Shown here one piece after another: positions 44,693 to 57,961 of a stretch of DNA of 64,000 bases. The notes beneath the pieces are model-generated. The model was not told the origin of the DNA. It did no database searches and saw nothing but the letters and a program-made list of their open reading frames with translations. Location of the stretch: positions 4,056,746 through 4,120,745 of the forward strand of contig CM055077.1 of NCBI GenBank assembly GCA_029204045.2. The letters are read 5' to 3'. The stretch is from Tillandsia leiboldiana. Lineage: Eukaryota > Streptophyta > Magnoliopsida > Poales > Bromeliaceae. The position numbers and the translations under genes were made by a program. Within the stretch, counting starts at the first letter, position 1. Each line of letters opens with the position of its first letter.

Positions 44693-45157
44693 TTGATTTA
44701 TTAGTATTGTTAGTACATTGTTAGTGCGGATTCCGTGTTATTATCATGTAGTAATGCAGTTATTCGATCTAAGCTTACAAGAAGCGGTAAAAACGTACAA
44801 ATATTACTTGAATTATAGACCATTTTGAATCGGTTATCTAAATCTTTAAAATTTTGATTTTGCTATCCAACTTTTTAATTTGTTTGATTTGGATTAATCA
44901 ACGAGAGTTTGACTTCAAACTTTAAGCTAATTACTTATATTAATAAATTTATAGTTTCAAGAGTTGTATAATATATATACTAACTAAATCTGTAAAATTA
45001 AATGACGCACACAAAATTTGAAGTCAAAGTGTCGTTGATTGATTTAAATCAGATAAATTAAAAAGTTGGATAATAAAATCAAAATTATAAAGAAACTGAA
45101 GTTCTGTAAGCATTATCAGCTATAAGCTTACAATCTAGTGTTGCAGCAGTAGAATTT

Positions 45158-45460
45158 ATGCAGCATTCCATCTTTTCTATTCTGTCTCACCAAAATGCAC
45201 TGGAATATAAGAGCAAGTACTACAAGGATTTGTTGCCAAAGTTGTTATTTTCAAATAGAACTCATTCAAGTTTATTAATACTGCAAAAGGAAAATATTTC
45301 TCAGTTTAATAGGAGCACCAGAGAAAAGTTTCTGCCAGAGAAAATCTCTTCTTTACTCTCCTCTGTGCAAAGTAAAGAGTACTATGAACTAATCATGACC
45401 CCAAACAACTCAACCCCTAAAGCTTTTGTAGAGCCCAAGAGTGTATCATTATCTGTGTAA
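45158..45460 (+). other. Small conserved open frame, 100 codons, copy 3
   Basis: Same frame as 36709-37011, differing at ENISQ for ENVSQ. Unknown; see copy 2. Confidence 0.25.
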
Positions 45461-45804
45461 ATAGGATTGATGCATCAAAATTAAAGTTCAGAGTCATCTC
45501 TAATTAGTAATGAATAAAGAAATATAGAGAAAACCATGAAAATATTTGTAATTTAGATCATGCTAATTTTCAGAATGTAGGATCAATCTAGGTGTAAAGT
45601 GTACCAAAAATAGATAGTAAAGCTAGTTATGAGTTAACATAAACTAGTTATATTTGCCAATACACATGTATCTTTTCTGCAATTCACACAAGCCCAGTTG
45701 CATTGCTCACCAAAAGTGGCACAACATTTACTTTGTCATTTGCTATTATTGGAAAACCACACACTCTTAACATATATATGTGTGTACGAGCACGGCGAAA
45801 TCGA

Positions 45805-48110
45805 TCATAGCCTACGAAACTTGATTGGAGCACCGTGCTGAGGATGGAGAGTTATAACAGTATACGGAGCGTGAATGTACGATGGCGAGAGCTCGAAGGT
45901 GAACCGCTGAAGGATCATGCTGAGCCCCATCTTAGCTTCGAGCAGCGCGAAGCTTTGCCCGATACAAATGCGGGGCCCCCAACCGAACGGAAAGAACGCG
46001 ACTCGGTCTTTCGAAGCCTTTGATATCCCCTCCGCGAATCTATCCGGCCTGAACTCGGAGGCGTCTTCACCCCAAATGTCAGGATCGTGGTGCAGGAAGA
46101 TGATAGGCAACACGAGGTTTACTCCAGGCGGGTATGTTATGCCTCCGAGCTTCATTTCTTTGTATGTTTTCCTGGTGACGAAGATCAGAGGCGGGTAGAG
46201 TCGAAGAACCTCGTATAAGATCATCGTCACCTGTGGCACATTGAGTCCAAATTATTCCTGATATGTTCTAGTCTTACATGACTTTCAAATCTTGCAATAT
46301 CTATATGCTGCAAAACTTTTCATTCACCGAAAAGAAGAACAAAAAATGCTACAAGATTTGAACTGATACTCACAATCTTTAAGCGGCTTAAGCCATCGAA
46401 ATCGGGTCTATTACTCCCAAAGACTTGCAAAACCTCTTCTCTTGCGCGAGCCTGCCACTCGGGATGCATGCTTAGAGCAACCATCGTCCATGTCAGTAAC
46501 AATGACGTTGTCTCTTGTCCTGCAAAGTAGAATAGCCTGCATTCCTCAATCACGTCGTCAGTGCTCATCTTGAGGTTCGAGTTTGCGTTCTCTTCGACGT
46601 ATCTCATATTCGACTCCAGCATCAAGCCCAGTAGGTCATCGTTAGTAGCTTCGCCCACCTTAATAGCTTTTTCCCTCTTCTCAATTATGCCTCTTAGGAG
46701 CGATCGAACCTCTCTAGCGATCTCTTTCATTCTCTTATTGTTTTTCGTCGGTAGAAACCTATACAACAGCAAATAATGATAGCTTAAGTCGGCAAACAAG
46801 AGGATGCTTATCAAGTTCTCTTTTACTACAATCGAAGGTGACATTTTGAAGAAAAATACATCATATTTCAACCGATTGAGTTCATCGATTTAACGGCAAA
46901 TCCTGACAGGCAATTGGAACATCAACCCAAATGAGAAAAGAACACACCTGTAACCTGGGAAAAACAAATACGGAACAGCCTGAATAAGGCGCTCGACAAT
47001 CTCTGATTGAAGCTGAAATATTCGTCGTCCTTCTCGGTAGCTGCAACCGAAAGCAGTTCTGGAGATGACGTCTCCCGTGAAGTTTTGCAGCTCCGGCAAA
47101 ACATCTATTTCAAACGATCCTTCTGAAGGAACTAAATTCTCCCATCTGGCGATCAACTCAGTACAGCAAGTAGAGAACGACGGCAGCATACGCTGCAAAG
47201 GCATACACAAAGAACAGATTCATTGAAGAGGAAAATGTGAGTTAGTTAACCACCGAAATGCGTTTATCTTTGTATATCAGATTAGATATTTAGCTTCATA
47301 TCAACTATTTCTTATTGTCCAATGCCCTAGAAGCAAGGATTTAACAACCGCTGTGCTGTACAGCGTCGACAAAGTATTGGCATGACACGACCACCCTATT
47401 GATGGCACGCGCGGTGCGGCACCGTGTCATACCGTGCCGGTGCTCAACATGATCCTGTGCCTCGGCACTTAATCATCTAATGTTGAAATCTTATTGGAAC
47501 TGGTCAATATCCTATTCATCCTTCGTAACCATATCGCATCCCATATCTGACGAAATAGGACGGGTATTCCTTCGAAAGCACAAATCACCTTGAGCTTTTC
47601 CAGATGAAAAGCCGGATTGAGGATTCTCCTGTGCCTGGCCCATTTTTCGCCTTCGTGGCTTGAGAGCCCGTTAGCCAACAATTTTTCGAGGGGGCTCCTC
47701 GGTTTCTCAAAGTGCCCAAACTTGTTCGACAGAACATCCCTCACCAGCTCTGGGTCTGTAATTGTCACTCTGGGTGTTGGACCAAACCAAGTAAAAGAAT
47801 TTTTACCTGCAATTTTGAGCTTTCAGCATATCAGATATACATCATAAATGATCATTTAAAGAAAGCTTTACCACTAATTACACATTTCAAATCAATCTTA
47901 CACCTCTTCGTAAAGGTAAACAAGAATTGAATTGGCAGATCATCAAAAGATCTAATATATAATCAATGTGCAACTCATATTAATATGCATAAAAAAAATA
48001 TTCAGGAACAAATCAACAGCTCATAAGATCAATATTCTGGAGAACTTGCATGTAAATTCTCACTTCTTTCACTCTTAGAAACTTAAATTTTGCAGCTCTT
48101 AAAATTTCAG

Positions 48111-48197
<87 letters not shown>

Positions 48198-48686
48198 AGA
48201 GAAAAGTAGCACGCTATCTACTTCGTTTATTTTAAAATAAACTTAGCTGCAAATGTGAAGCAACTGAAATTTGAATTCGGAATCTCGGATATCAATTACG
48301 AAACCTTTTGCCACTTGCGCCGGGGATAATTGATAATTTCAAAAATATTTTCAATGTCCCTAGCGCAAGTGGCAAAAAACTTTGGTATCGGATATCAATT
48401 ACGAAGTCCTTTGCCACTTGCGCGGGGATAGTTGATAATTTCAAAAATATTTTTAACTGTCCCTAACGCAAGTGGCAAAAAAATTTAGTGGTTGATATTC
48501 GAGGTTCCAAATTCGACGTCTAATTATTTTATATTTTTAATTAAATTTATTTTAAAATAATCGAACATGCTATTTTTCTCTAAAAAAATTAAAAAAAAAT
48601 TAGAAATATTTTCAATAAGCAATTGGTATATAATTTTATATTTTTTCGAAGATTACTGTGTTAATGTATGAAATAACAGTATTACT

Positions 48687-48759
<73 letters not shown>

Positions 48760-48965
48760 CGGCTATTTATACTATTGATAGTACCAAGTATTTGGTACTA
48801 TCAAGTTTTCTACCTCTAGATCAACCCGTTTAGATTTTACTATTTTCCAACCACCTATTAAACCCAAAAGGTCCATTATCATTTCAAGCACATACTTTTT
48901 TAATTTAACTGTTAAAAACTTAATAGTATCCATGATTTGATATTATTAATAATATTATAGTCTAG

Positions 48966-49029
<64 letters not shown>

Positions 49030-49751
49030 TTTAAAAAATATATTTTTATAAATTATAAAAAATAACCGAAATAGATGGAACTAAATACATCAGCCTAAAC
49101 TTTTGAAAAAATAAAATATAAATACTTAAAAATAAGAAAAATAAGTATTTACATGAAAACTTTTTATATTTTAGTAAAAAAAAAAAATGAAGAATTTTTT
49201 TTTCATAATTGTAGAATTTGAAACAGCTAAACAGTATCATTATTAGTATTATTATTTTATTATTATTATTATTATATGATTTCAAGCCAATCAGAAAAAA
49301 GAAACAAAAAACAAAAAAAAAAGCACCAAAAAAAATTAAAGATAGAAAGGGATTTGTTACCCAAAGTAGAATAATTACTGAACTAAAATCACAAAACGAA
49401 ATGAAGAAGAAGAAGAAGAAAACCGTGGTGGAGCATGGCTTGGTGCAAGAGCGGGGAGACGCGGGGGACGATGCGGTGCGGGGAGGATGAGAGAGGGAGG
49501 GGTTGGGAGCGGGCGGCGGCGTTGAGCCGGGCGTCCTCCGGGAAGTCGCCGGCGAGCGGCCGGTAGCGCCTCCCGCGCAGCCCCTGCGCCCGCAGCGCCC
49601 TCTCCAGCCGCCTCGGCCGCAGCAGACCCCACTCCACCGCCCGTACCCCCCACCACACCACCCCCACCCCCAACACCAACACCACCACCAACACCACCAC
49701 CACCACCATCGCCCATGGCGACTCCATCTCCTTCTCAATTCCCATTCCCAT
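45805..49751 (-). CDS. CYP72A: Cytochrome P450, CYP72A type, copy 3 (five exons)
   Basis: Exons: 49751-49424, 47806-47589, 47192-46948, 46758-46374 and 46230-45805, total 533 aa. Exon 1 is one codon longer (anchor MVVVVVLVVVLVLGVGVVWW) and exon 2 one codon shorter (EKPRSPLEKLL where copy 1 has EKPWSSAVGKLL). Exons 1-3 carry many changes against copies 1 and 2 (for example GCSYREGRRIFQLQSEIVE in exon 3), while exon 5 is identical to copy 1 and exon 4 nearly so. AGQETT, EVLR, FRPDRF and the haem Cys481 are intact. The changed exon 2-3 region corresponds to the B-C to E-helix part, which often affects substrate entry. The upstream sequence diverges from copies 1 and 2 beyond about 49820, so regulation may differ. 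Confidence 0.9.
48115..48195. repeat. (TA)n microsatellite
   Basis: About 80 bp of TA repeats, bordering the MITE at 48199. Confidence 0.9.
48199..48580. mobile_element. MITE with internal duplicated hairpins, intron 1 of copy 3
   Basis: Left end GAGAAAAGTAGCACG and right end CATGCTATTTTTCTC are inverted and extend into TTATTTTAAAATAAA on both sides. The interior carries two copies of an inverted pair, TTTGCCACTTGCGC...GCGCAAGTGGCAAA. It is missing from copies 1 and 2. Confidence 0.65.
48697..49024. mobile_element. (TA)n-flanked MITE, copy 3 member
   Basis: The MITE proper (48755-48966) starts AGTCCGGCTA and ends TAGTCTAGCT, inverted, between two long TA tracts (48697-48754 and 48967-49024). 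It belongs to the family of 20819-21055. Confidence 0.65.
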
Positions 49752-49944
49752 GGCTGGTAACGAGGGAGGGGTAAGGAGGAGAGAGCAAAGTGTGTTGGCC
49801 TTAAATAGCCCACATTCCTATCTTGTACGTAGTCAGCGGCGTGGCCGAGTCATAGTCTTCGAAAGTGACGTGAGTTTGATTGTTCAGAATCGTGTAAGAA
49901 TTAAGTCATATTGGAAGTCACGTAAATTTGATTGATCAGAATCA

Positions 49945-50615
49945 CAAGTTAAGATACACAGGTCTATGTATTTAAATTGTATGTTTAGTTTAAATTACTC
50001 TGTGAGTAGTATATATCAGTTCATTCCGTCTATAATTTTATTGATAGTGTAGCATTATAAATATAATTAGTCACAATTAAGATTCATAAATATTATAATT
50101 TATTCTGTTTATAATTTTATCGATAACGTAATATTACAAATATAGTGAGTCACAATTAAAATTTATAGACATTGTGATTTATTCTGTTTGTCATTTTGAC
50201 GGTAATGTAACATTACAAATATAGTGAGTCACACCTATGATCCATAGGCATTGTGTTCGTACGTTTTAACTGTATTTTTTGTTTGAATTATCCTGCGAGA
50301 ATTATAGATTAATTCATTCCGTCTATAACCTAATCCGTAATATAGTATAATAAATATAATGAATCACAACTAAAATCTGTAGGCGTTATGTCGTACGTTT
50401 TATCAATGTGTTTGGTTCGAATTATTCTGCGGGGATTATAAGCCGATTCATCCCGTCTGTAATTTGGTCGGTAATAAAACATTACAAATATAATTTAGTG
50501 AGTCACAACTAAGACCGGTAGGTGTTGTGTCCATTAAGTTTAACAATGTTTTTTATTTGGATTGTCCTATGAGAATTACAGGCTGGTTCATTTCGTCTGT
50601 TATATAAGATTATAA
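49945..50615. repeat. Degenerate tandem repeat of about 100-150 bp upstream of P450 copy 3
   Basis: Phrases recur four to five times: GTGAGTCACAACTAAGA, GTGTTCGTACGTTTTAAC, TTGAATTATCCTGCGAG, TTCATTCCGTCTATAA and TAATGTAACATTACAAATAT. Parts of the same unit are seen upstream of copies 1 and 2 (about 25420-25800 and 41580-42150). Confidence 0.6.
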
Positions 50616-51538
<923 letters not shown>

Positions 51539-51992
51539 TATAATGATTTGACACACTAATAATAATAATTTGTTGGATTCAAACCATCGGTTCAAAATAT
51601 TTAAATCCAATTATTATTATCGCTGTCAATGCCTTTTATATACTTAATCAACAATTTCATTTTTATCTGATGTGGGACTATATGGAGTGTCACAGACTCT
51701 ACTATTTAGGCCTGATGTCCTCATCAGTCCAAAATTATCAGGCAATGTGAATTTGTCTTGCTAGTCATGTTATTCAGACCATAATTTAGTCAAAACTCGT
51801 TATACACTTTCGACTGGTGATTAATTTTTATACCAAATATAATAATCCGATCCACCAGCAATAATAACTCATTTGATTCAAACCATCAGTCTAAAATATT
51901 TAAATTCAGTTATTATTATTAATGTTCATAATTTTTATATATTCAATCATATTTTTTTTTTTTATTCGATATAAAATAATTTGTTCATCACA
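51539..51992 (-). mobile_element. Old TRIM (miniature LTR retrotransposon), inverted
   Basis: Reverse-complement relative of the TRIM at 55481-55963. LTR-like ends are 51539-51694 (ending GTGTCACA) and 51838-51992 (ending TCATCACA). The inner block GTGTCACAGACTCTACTATT with GGCCTGATGTCCTC matches the polypurine-side region of the other copy, and TATACCAAA marks the degraded primer site. Many substitutions; much older. Confidence 0.6.
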
Positions 51993-52091
51993 TTTACATT
52001 CAAAGTTTCCAATCGGAAACCAAAAGTAACAATGTATTGCCATGTATTATTTTACATAGGGTAGGTTTTTACAAAAGAGTGTTGATATAAC

Positions 52092-52119
52092 ATTTCCATC
52101 AAAATCATACTCATAAATT

Positions 52120-52159
<40 letters not shown>

Positions 52160-52185
52160 TGCGGGCATATAGGTTAAACGAGTAT
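52092..52185. repeat. Dispersed repeat with embedded (ATT)n, inverted copy
   Basis: CCATCAAAATCATACTC, (ATT)n (52128-52159) and GGTTAAACGAGTAT match 34962-35062 in reverse. Confidence 0.7.
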
Positions 52186-53248
52186 TACTAACTCATTAGT
52201 ATTATTTTAATAAGTATTATAAATATTTATAATATTCTTAATAAAATAATTAAGGCATAATATCTTTTAGTGTAATAATATATAAAATTTGCACATAATA
52301 TTAGCTTAAAATATATTTGATAAGACAGTCTTAATAACAAATAAATAATTTAATTAACTTCTTAAATTTTAGAAATTATATTTGTTGGAATTGTGTATCA
52401 ATTTTACAAGCCTAAACCCCTAGCAAATTGCTCATTACAAATATAACATAAATTGTGGCTTTAGTGACATGAGTTTTATTTATTTATTTATTTATTTTTA
52501 GAAGTATATGTAATATAATTAACATAGTCATATTTACTAAATCAACTTTAGTCCAAATTTTAATATTGTAGATATCAATATCATATTTACTATAGGCCCT
52601 TTCCAAATAATCCTCTCTCAACTTTAACAAAAATTAAATCCCCTACAACAAAATTATACTATAGCGATACTTTTAAATATTTTTAAAATATAAAAATATG
52701 GTGCTGATAAAAATACCGACACTTATTATTAGTATCGCTATATGTGCAGTCGTTAAGATGTATAACGACACATTATTATAATGTATCCCAAAAATATATT
52801 GTTATAATTTAATTTTAAATATAGATCGAATATAAATAAAACACTTGCATAAAAATATCACAAAAATATATACTATAATTTAATTTTATTATAGTGATAC
52901 TTATAAAAAATTCATCTTATTTTAGACTTTATTAAAGTATCTAATGAATTTTAGATATCTAATTATTAAGATTAAAAGCTGTGCTTGCTAATTTTTTCAA
53001 GATGTTTAGGTTAATTCTTTGCATTGAAAAATATATGTACGAAAATGAGAGAGCGATGGACAATTAGAGCGGATCAAATGACTCAAGCAATTACGTCACC
53101 TCCTTAATTTGGAGCAAAGTTTTAAAAAAGGGAGTGCTTCTTAAGATTATTATGCGTAGATTTTGCTACCCCATGAAGCATTTTTAGACTTCTAGATGAT
53201 TTTGTTCCATGACTTTTAGAAAAAAATATTTTTTTAAAAAAAACTTAA
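52186..53248. other. AT-rich intergenic DNA, no gene seen
   Basis: Low-complexity AT-rich sequence without coding frames, RNA genes or clear repeats. Confidence 0.6.
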
Positions 53249-54044
53249 GCTATCGTTTGGTTCGAAAATAATGTATTTTTAATTTTTTCTAAGATAAATA
53301 TAATTTTAGAAATAAATAAAAATAAGATTAATTTGACATCGATGAAAATTAGATTATTTTCAAAAATAAGAAAAAAAGTATTTGGACAGTTAGATATTAA
53401 CAATAGAAATAAGAGTAATTATAGTTTTAAAATAATAATATTTTATATAATTAATTAACATCAAAATATTAATTAAATAATAATTTAACAAATAAATTAA
53501 TTATTTAGTATATCATGAATACTATTAGATAATCATAAATATTAATTAGTATATTAATTAGGATATTAATTAATCATGAGTACTGTTAATTAATAAAGTA
53601 ACTAGCTATAAATAATTTGATAACTTAACAAATTAATTTAATAAATTAATAGATTAATAAATTAACAAATTAATTAGTTATATTTGTCAAAATATTAATT
53701 GGTTAATCACTGTAAATATTAGTTATTGCATAAACAGACTAAATAGTACTTACTTTTTTAATTAGCTACTTATGAATAATAAATTAATAATTACTCAAAT
53801 AGTTAATTAAATATTTATTATAGTAATAAATTAAATGGTTAATTATTTATATAGCTAATTAGTTAATAAATTAATATATAATATATTAATTAGTAATATT
53901 TTATTATTAAATTACTAAAGATATAAAGGAAGGTTATTCTAGAATAACTCGTTAAGAAGGAAATAATTATTTTTTTTTATTTTTTTTTTTTGAAACAAGA
54001 CACTGAATATGACTCTTATTTCTCTTACCGAATCAAATGGTGTC
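53249..54044. mobile_element. PIF-like MITE, about 0.8 kb
   Basis: Ends GCTATCGTTTGGTTCG and CGAATCAAATGGTGTC are imperfect inverted repeats with TAA on each side (53246-53248 and 54045-54047). The AT-rich interior has repeated TTAATTAG words. Confidence 0.55.
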
Positions 54045-54047
54045 TAA

Positions 54048-54229
54048 GGCTTCGTTTGGCAACAGGAATAAGGAGGATAAGGGGTTATCCCCCACTTTAT
54101 CTCCAAACGAAAATTAATAGGAGTGAGAACAGTTGTTTCCATCCCTAACGGGTTATCCTAGGATAACCCGTTTGGGATGGGAATAGCCTATTCCCATCTC
54201 CAGGTGGAACAACTCCTCAAACACCTGCG

Positions 54230-54268
<39 letters not shown>

Positions 54269-54919
54269 ATAAGATGTTTAATAAATTTATAAAATTTAAA
54301 ATTTATTTTTTTATTTTATAAATTTTAAAATTTTTAACTTACTTTTTAATAAATCTAAAAATATAATTTTTTTATAAATTTTTTTAAAAAATTATTAATT
54401 TTAAAATTTTTAAATTTATGCAAATTTTTAATAAATTTTTTTAAATTTATACTAATTTTAAAAATAAAATTTTTTCCTTCTACTTTTGTAATTTTTTAAG
54501 ACAATTAAAATTAAAATTTTTAACATTTATAAATTTTTAAATTTTAAATTTTATAGCTTTTAAATTTTTTAACTTTAATTTTTAATAAATTTATCATATA
54601 ATTTTAATAAATTATATGATAAATTTTTTTAATAATTTTTTTTATATACAAGTAAAATATAAATTTTAATAATTTTTTTAATAAATATTTTAAATTAAAT
54701 ATTTAAAATCATATCAGTAAAATTTTAATCATAAATTAAAATTTTAGTCCCCTTTATTCTTTTTATTCCTCTTTAACTTACCAAACATAATTTTTTTTAT
54801 ATCCGGTATAACTCTTATACTCACCCAAATATAAATTAACATTAGTTCCTACTAATATCATAACTTATACCTATCTCCGGTATAACCAAATTTTTCTTAT
54901 ACCCGAACCCAACGCAGCC
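54048..54919. mobile_element. PIF-like MITE, 872 bp
   Basis: Left end GGCTTCGTTTGGCAACAGG, right end CCCGAACCCAACGCAGCC, close to the ends of the 8.3-kb element at 25811-34106. Flanks are TAA and TAG. Inside are the palindrome AACGGGTTATCCTAGGATAACCCGTT (54148-54173, quoted in part as GGTTATCCTAGGATAACC) and a long T-run. It is probably mobilised by a transposase like that at 31525. Confidence 0.65.
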
Positions 54920-54978
54920 TAGATTATAAAATTTTTAGTAAATAAAAAAACTATAATGAATGAGATATTTATATAGGA

Positions 54979-55132
54979 CAATGCTAGGTGTACACTCCAT
55001 AAGAGGTGTACATCCTACACCCCACTTCATTCTGGAATGAATATACCTCCACTCGTCATATCGAGTGACGAGTGAAATTCACCCCAGGGTATAGGATGTA
55101 CACCTCTTATGTTGTGTACACTTATATATACC
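54979..55132. mobile_element. Hairpin MITE related to 41677-41884
   Basis: CAATGCTAGGTGTACAC at the left and inverted GTGTACAC at the right, with a longer inverted match CATAAGAGGTGTACATCCTA. The central hairpin is TCACTCGTCATATCGAGTGA-like. Confidence 0.65.
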
Positions 55133-55480
55133 CATTTATATATGTAGTTAGGATTTTAACGTTCATTGTCCTCAATCCTTAACAACTTGTGAGTAAAATA
55201 AAATATATTAAATATTTGCCTTTCACACTCGAAATCTTTTTTGTTTTGGATTTTTGTCGGTGTAGAAGCTTTGATGGAGAAATGTTGTTGAAAATTAAAA
55301 GCAAAAGTGAGACTAAGCAGGCTCGTGTATTTTACTTTTTTACTTTTTTTTTTTTTTTCAAGTGAAACAAAGTTAGAAAAGTTGATGTGTTTAGATGCGA
55401 AACTTGGCAGGAAATGAATTGATGTGAAATATTCAACGACTGATATAAATTTGAGAAAAAATGAGTTAAGTTGGAAAACT
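55133..55480. other. Intergenic DNA, no gene seen
   Basis: AT-rich with a T-run at 55344-55358. A minus-strand frame here (55156-55551) has no recognisable domain and overlaps the TRIM, so it is not called. Confidence 0.5.
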
Positions 55481-55963
55481 TGTGACGCCCCCAATAGTCC
55501 CATATCGGATGTGGATGAAATTATGATTGGGTTTATATGAGACATGAACACTAGTAATAATAACTGGGTTTAAGTATTTTGGGCTGTGGTTTGGGTCCAA
55601 CGAGTTATTATTGCTAGTGAATCGGGTCGTTACATTTGGTATCAGAGACAATAACCAGCCGGAAGTGTGCGGCGAGTCTCGGCTGAGCCTGGGTCTATAT
55701 GACAGGGCTAGCGAGACGAGTCTCACATCGCCTGGTGATCTTGTGCTGCTGTGTATGTGTTTGGGCTGACGAGGACGTCAGGCTTAAATGGGAGGAGTCT
55801 GTGACGCCCCCAATAGTCCCATATCGGATGTGGATGAAATTATGATTAGGTTTATATGAGACATGGACACTAGTAATAATAACTGGGCTTAAGCATTTTG
55901 GGCTGTGGTTTGGCCCTGGTTTGGCCCAACGAGTTATTATTGCTAGTGGGCCGGATCGTTACA
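55481..55963 (+). mobile_element. TRIM (terminal-repeat retrotransposon in miniature), well preserved
   Basis: LTR1 55481-55634 and LTR2 55800-55963 both start TGTGACGCCCCCAATAGTCC and end CGTTACA. The initiator tRNA-Met primer site TGGTATCAGAG is at 55637-55647 and a purine-rich AATGGGAGGAG precedes LTR2. The flanks AAACT and AAATT fit a slightly mutated 5-bp target duplication. The 165-bp interior codes for nothing, so the element depended on other retrotransposons. LTR2 has a 10-bp GGCCCTGGTT insertion. Confidence 0.88.
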
Positions 55964-57960
55964 AAATTATTAGAAGCTTCATGTACTATAATTTTTTTGG
56001 CCCTTAGATCAACCTTTTTGATCGATGGATTATGCACAATAGAAGGACCACATTACAGTAATTATATTTTATTATATTAATTTAAATTATGTTGAAAATA
56101 AATTATTGTAAAATATGTTTTACTACAATTGTTTGTGTTCTTCTGATAATACAAATTATGTAATTTTGTTATTTATTGACACATAATTTATAGCAACTAT
56201 TTGTATTTGTTGCAAAAAGTTATTATTAAATAATATTTACTGCTGAAAAAGAATAGGTTTCTAATAGCGTGAGCTCTGCTCTTCCCCTCTCAGAAAAAAA
56301 AAAAAGCTAAAATTTTATTTTATTTATTTATTTTTTTATTTGATCAAAGATCTTGAGCCGACTGATCCGACAAAACAACTCAAAAGAAAAAAAAAAAAAA
56401 AAAAAAAGTATCGAGGTATAACCCTGTTACAAACCTAGATATAAAAGTGTATAAACGAGCTTGATAGATAGTGCTCGAATTTTAAATATATATATAAAAA
56501 AAAGATTAGGGTCCAACCCTAGCTCGGCCCAAACCCATCCATAATAATCTCAGAATCTTAAGACAATAAAAAGAATTAGACGCAAATGGCCATTTAAACT
56601 TCATTGGGCGGAGCTATAGTGGCTTAGTTATAAAATGTGCATCTCAGCACCTGGAGACAAAGTCGTTCTTTTTTATCGTTTTGGATCGCATGCGCACATC
56701 TTCACAGCCAGTACATCAGCGTGGCACAAGATGTAGCTTCAAATTACTTCCAAATCATGCCCCCTAACCCTAGAAAAATTAAAATTATACTCCGCGGTGC
56801 TTTAAGATTTGCGCACGTTAAGCCTAAGCCATCACTTAAAATTTGAAGGGCACAATTTACATCTATATAGTAATTAAATTTGTATGGAAATGATGGCCCA
56901 TGCCCATTATTCTTTGTATAATGAATACTTGGCCCAAGACTCTATAGGCCTGGTCCACTGGATTGGGCCAATCAAAACAATTTCCTAGTAACTAATGGAT
57001 GGGCTCAAAGCCCAAAAACTGTACCCTGGACCCGTACACATATAGAACACAAAGGTCGAGCGAAAATGAATATTTGTTGTATTTTAACTGACATAAATTA
57101 TGAATAATATGATAGACTAAATTCAAGCGACAAATCTTTTTTTTTTTTTTCTTTTAAAAAGAAAAAAAAAAAAGTGGAGTAAATTCTCTGCAACCTTGAG
57201 TGTAGGAATTTCCTAGACTTTTTACAATTTTTTTTTCCCTTTTTTGGGGTGTTATTTGGGCTAATATATATCCATCGGTAGAAAACAGTTCGGTTTACTA
57301 CCAATTTATTTTCAATAATATAGTTTCTAAATCGACGATTGACACTGTTGAAAGATCTAGAATTTAGATCTTATTTTAAATAGTTTAAAAAAATTTCTAA
57401 CAAAAATTCAGCTGATTTGAACTTTTCTATACTGCTCAACGAGCAAATACACCATGCCGGCCATTGAAATTATAAGTTCTATAACTCTTTGATAGCTTAG
57501 TTAGTAATGTCGAAGGATCATAGAATTTGATTATTAGATAGTTTAAATGGTTAAAATTATGTTAAATAATATCGATTGTCGATTTAAAAGCTTTATTATC
57601 GAAAACAAATTGGTAATATATCGAGCCGTTTACTACTGATGGTTGACCGGCAAAACTATATACATATATCATAGTCTCTATGAATACCAAAAAACACCTA
57701 AAACCCTTCTATAGCACAATTGATCAAATTTCAAACACGGGATACAAGACCTTTAGACCGAGTACCTTATGACACGCACCTTATGTTTAGTCGCAATCAG
57801 AGTTATTGCGCGACGAATGTGGAACTAAATTTACAATACTTTTATTTTTCTTTGAATAAGTTGTATCAATTAATAGCATAAAATTGTCCGCTCTTGAATC
57901 TTGATAGAAGGGGAATTATATATAATTAATGAAGCAGTAATTAATAGCTAGCGCTGAAAC
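55964..57960. other. Intergenic DNA, no gene seen
   Basis: AT-rich; contains A-runs (56383-56407) and several short frames without domains. Nothing further recognised. Confidence 0.55.
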
Positions 57961-57961
57961 T

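Noticed and set aside
55156..55726. Overlapping minus-strand frames of 131 and 86 codons
   Set aside because: They cover the TRIM LTR and primer site in antisense and show no domain.
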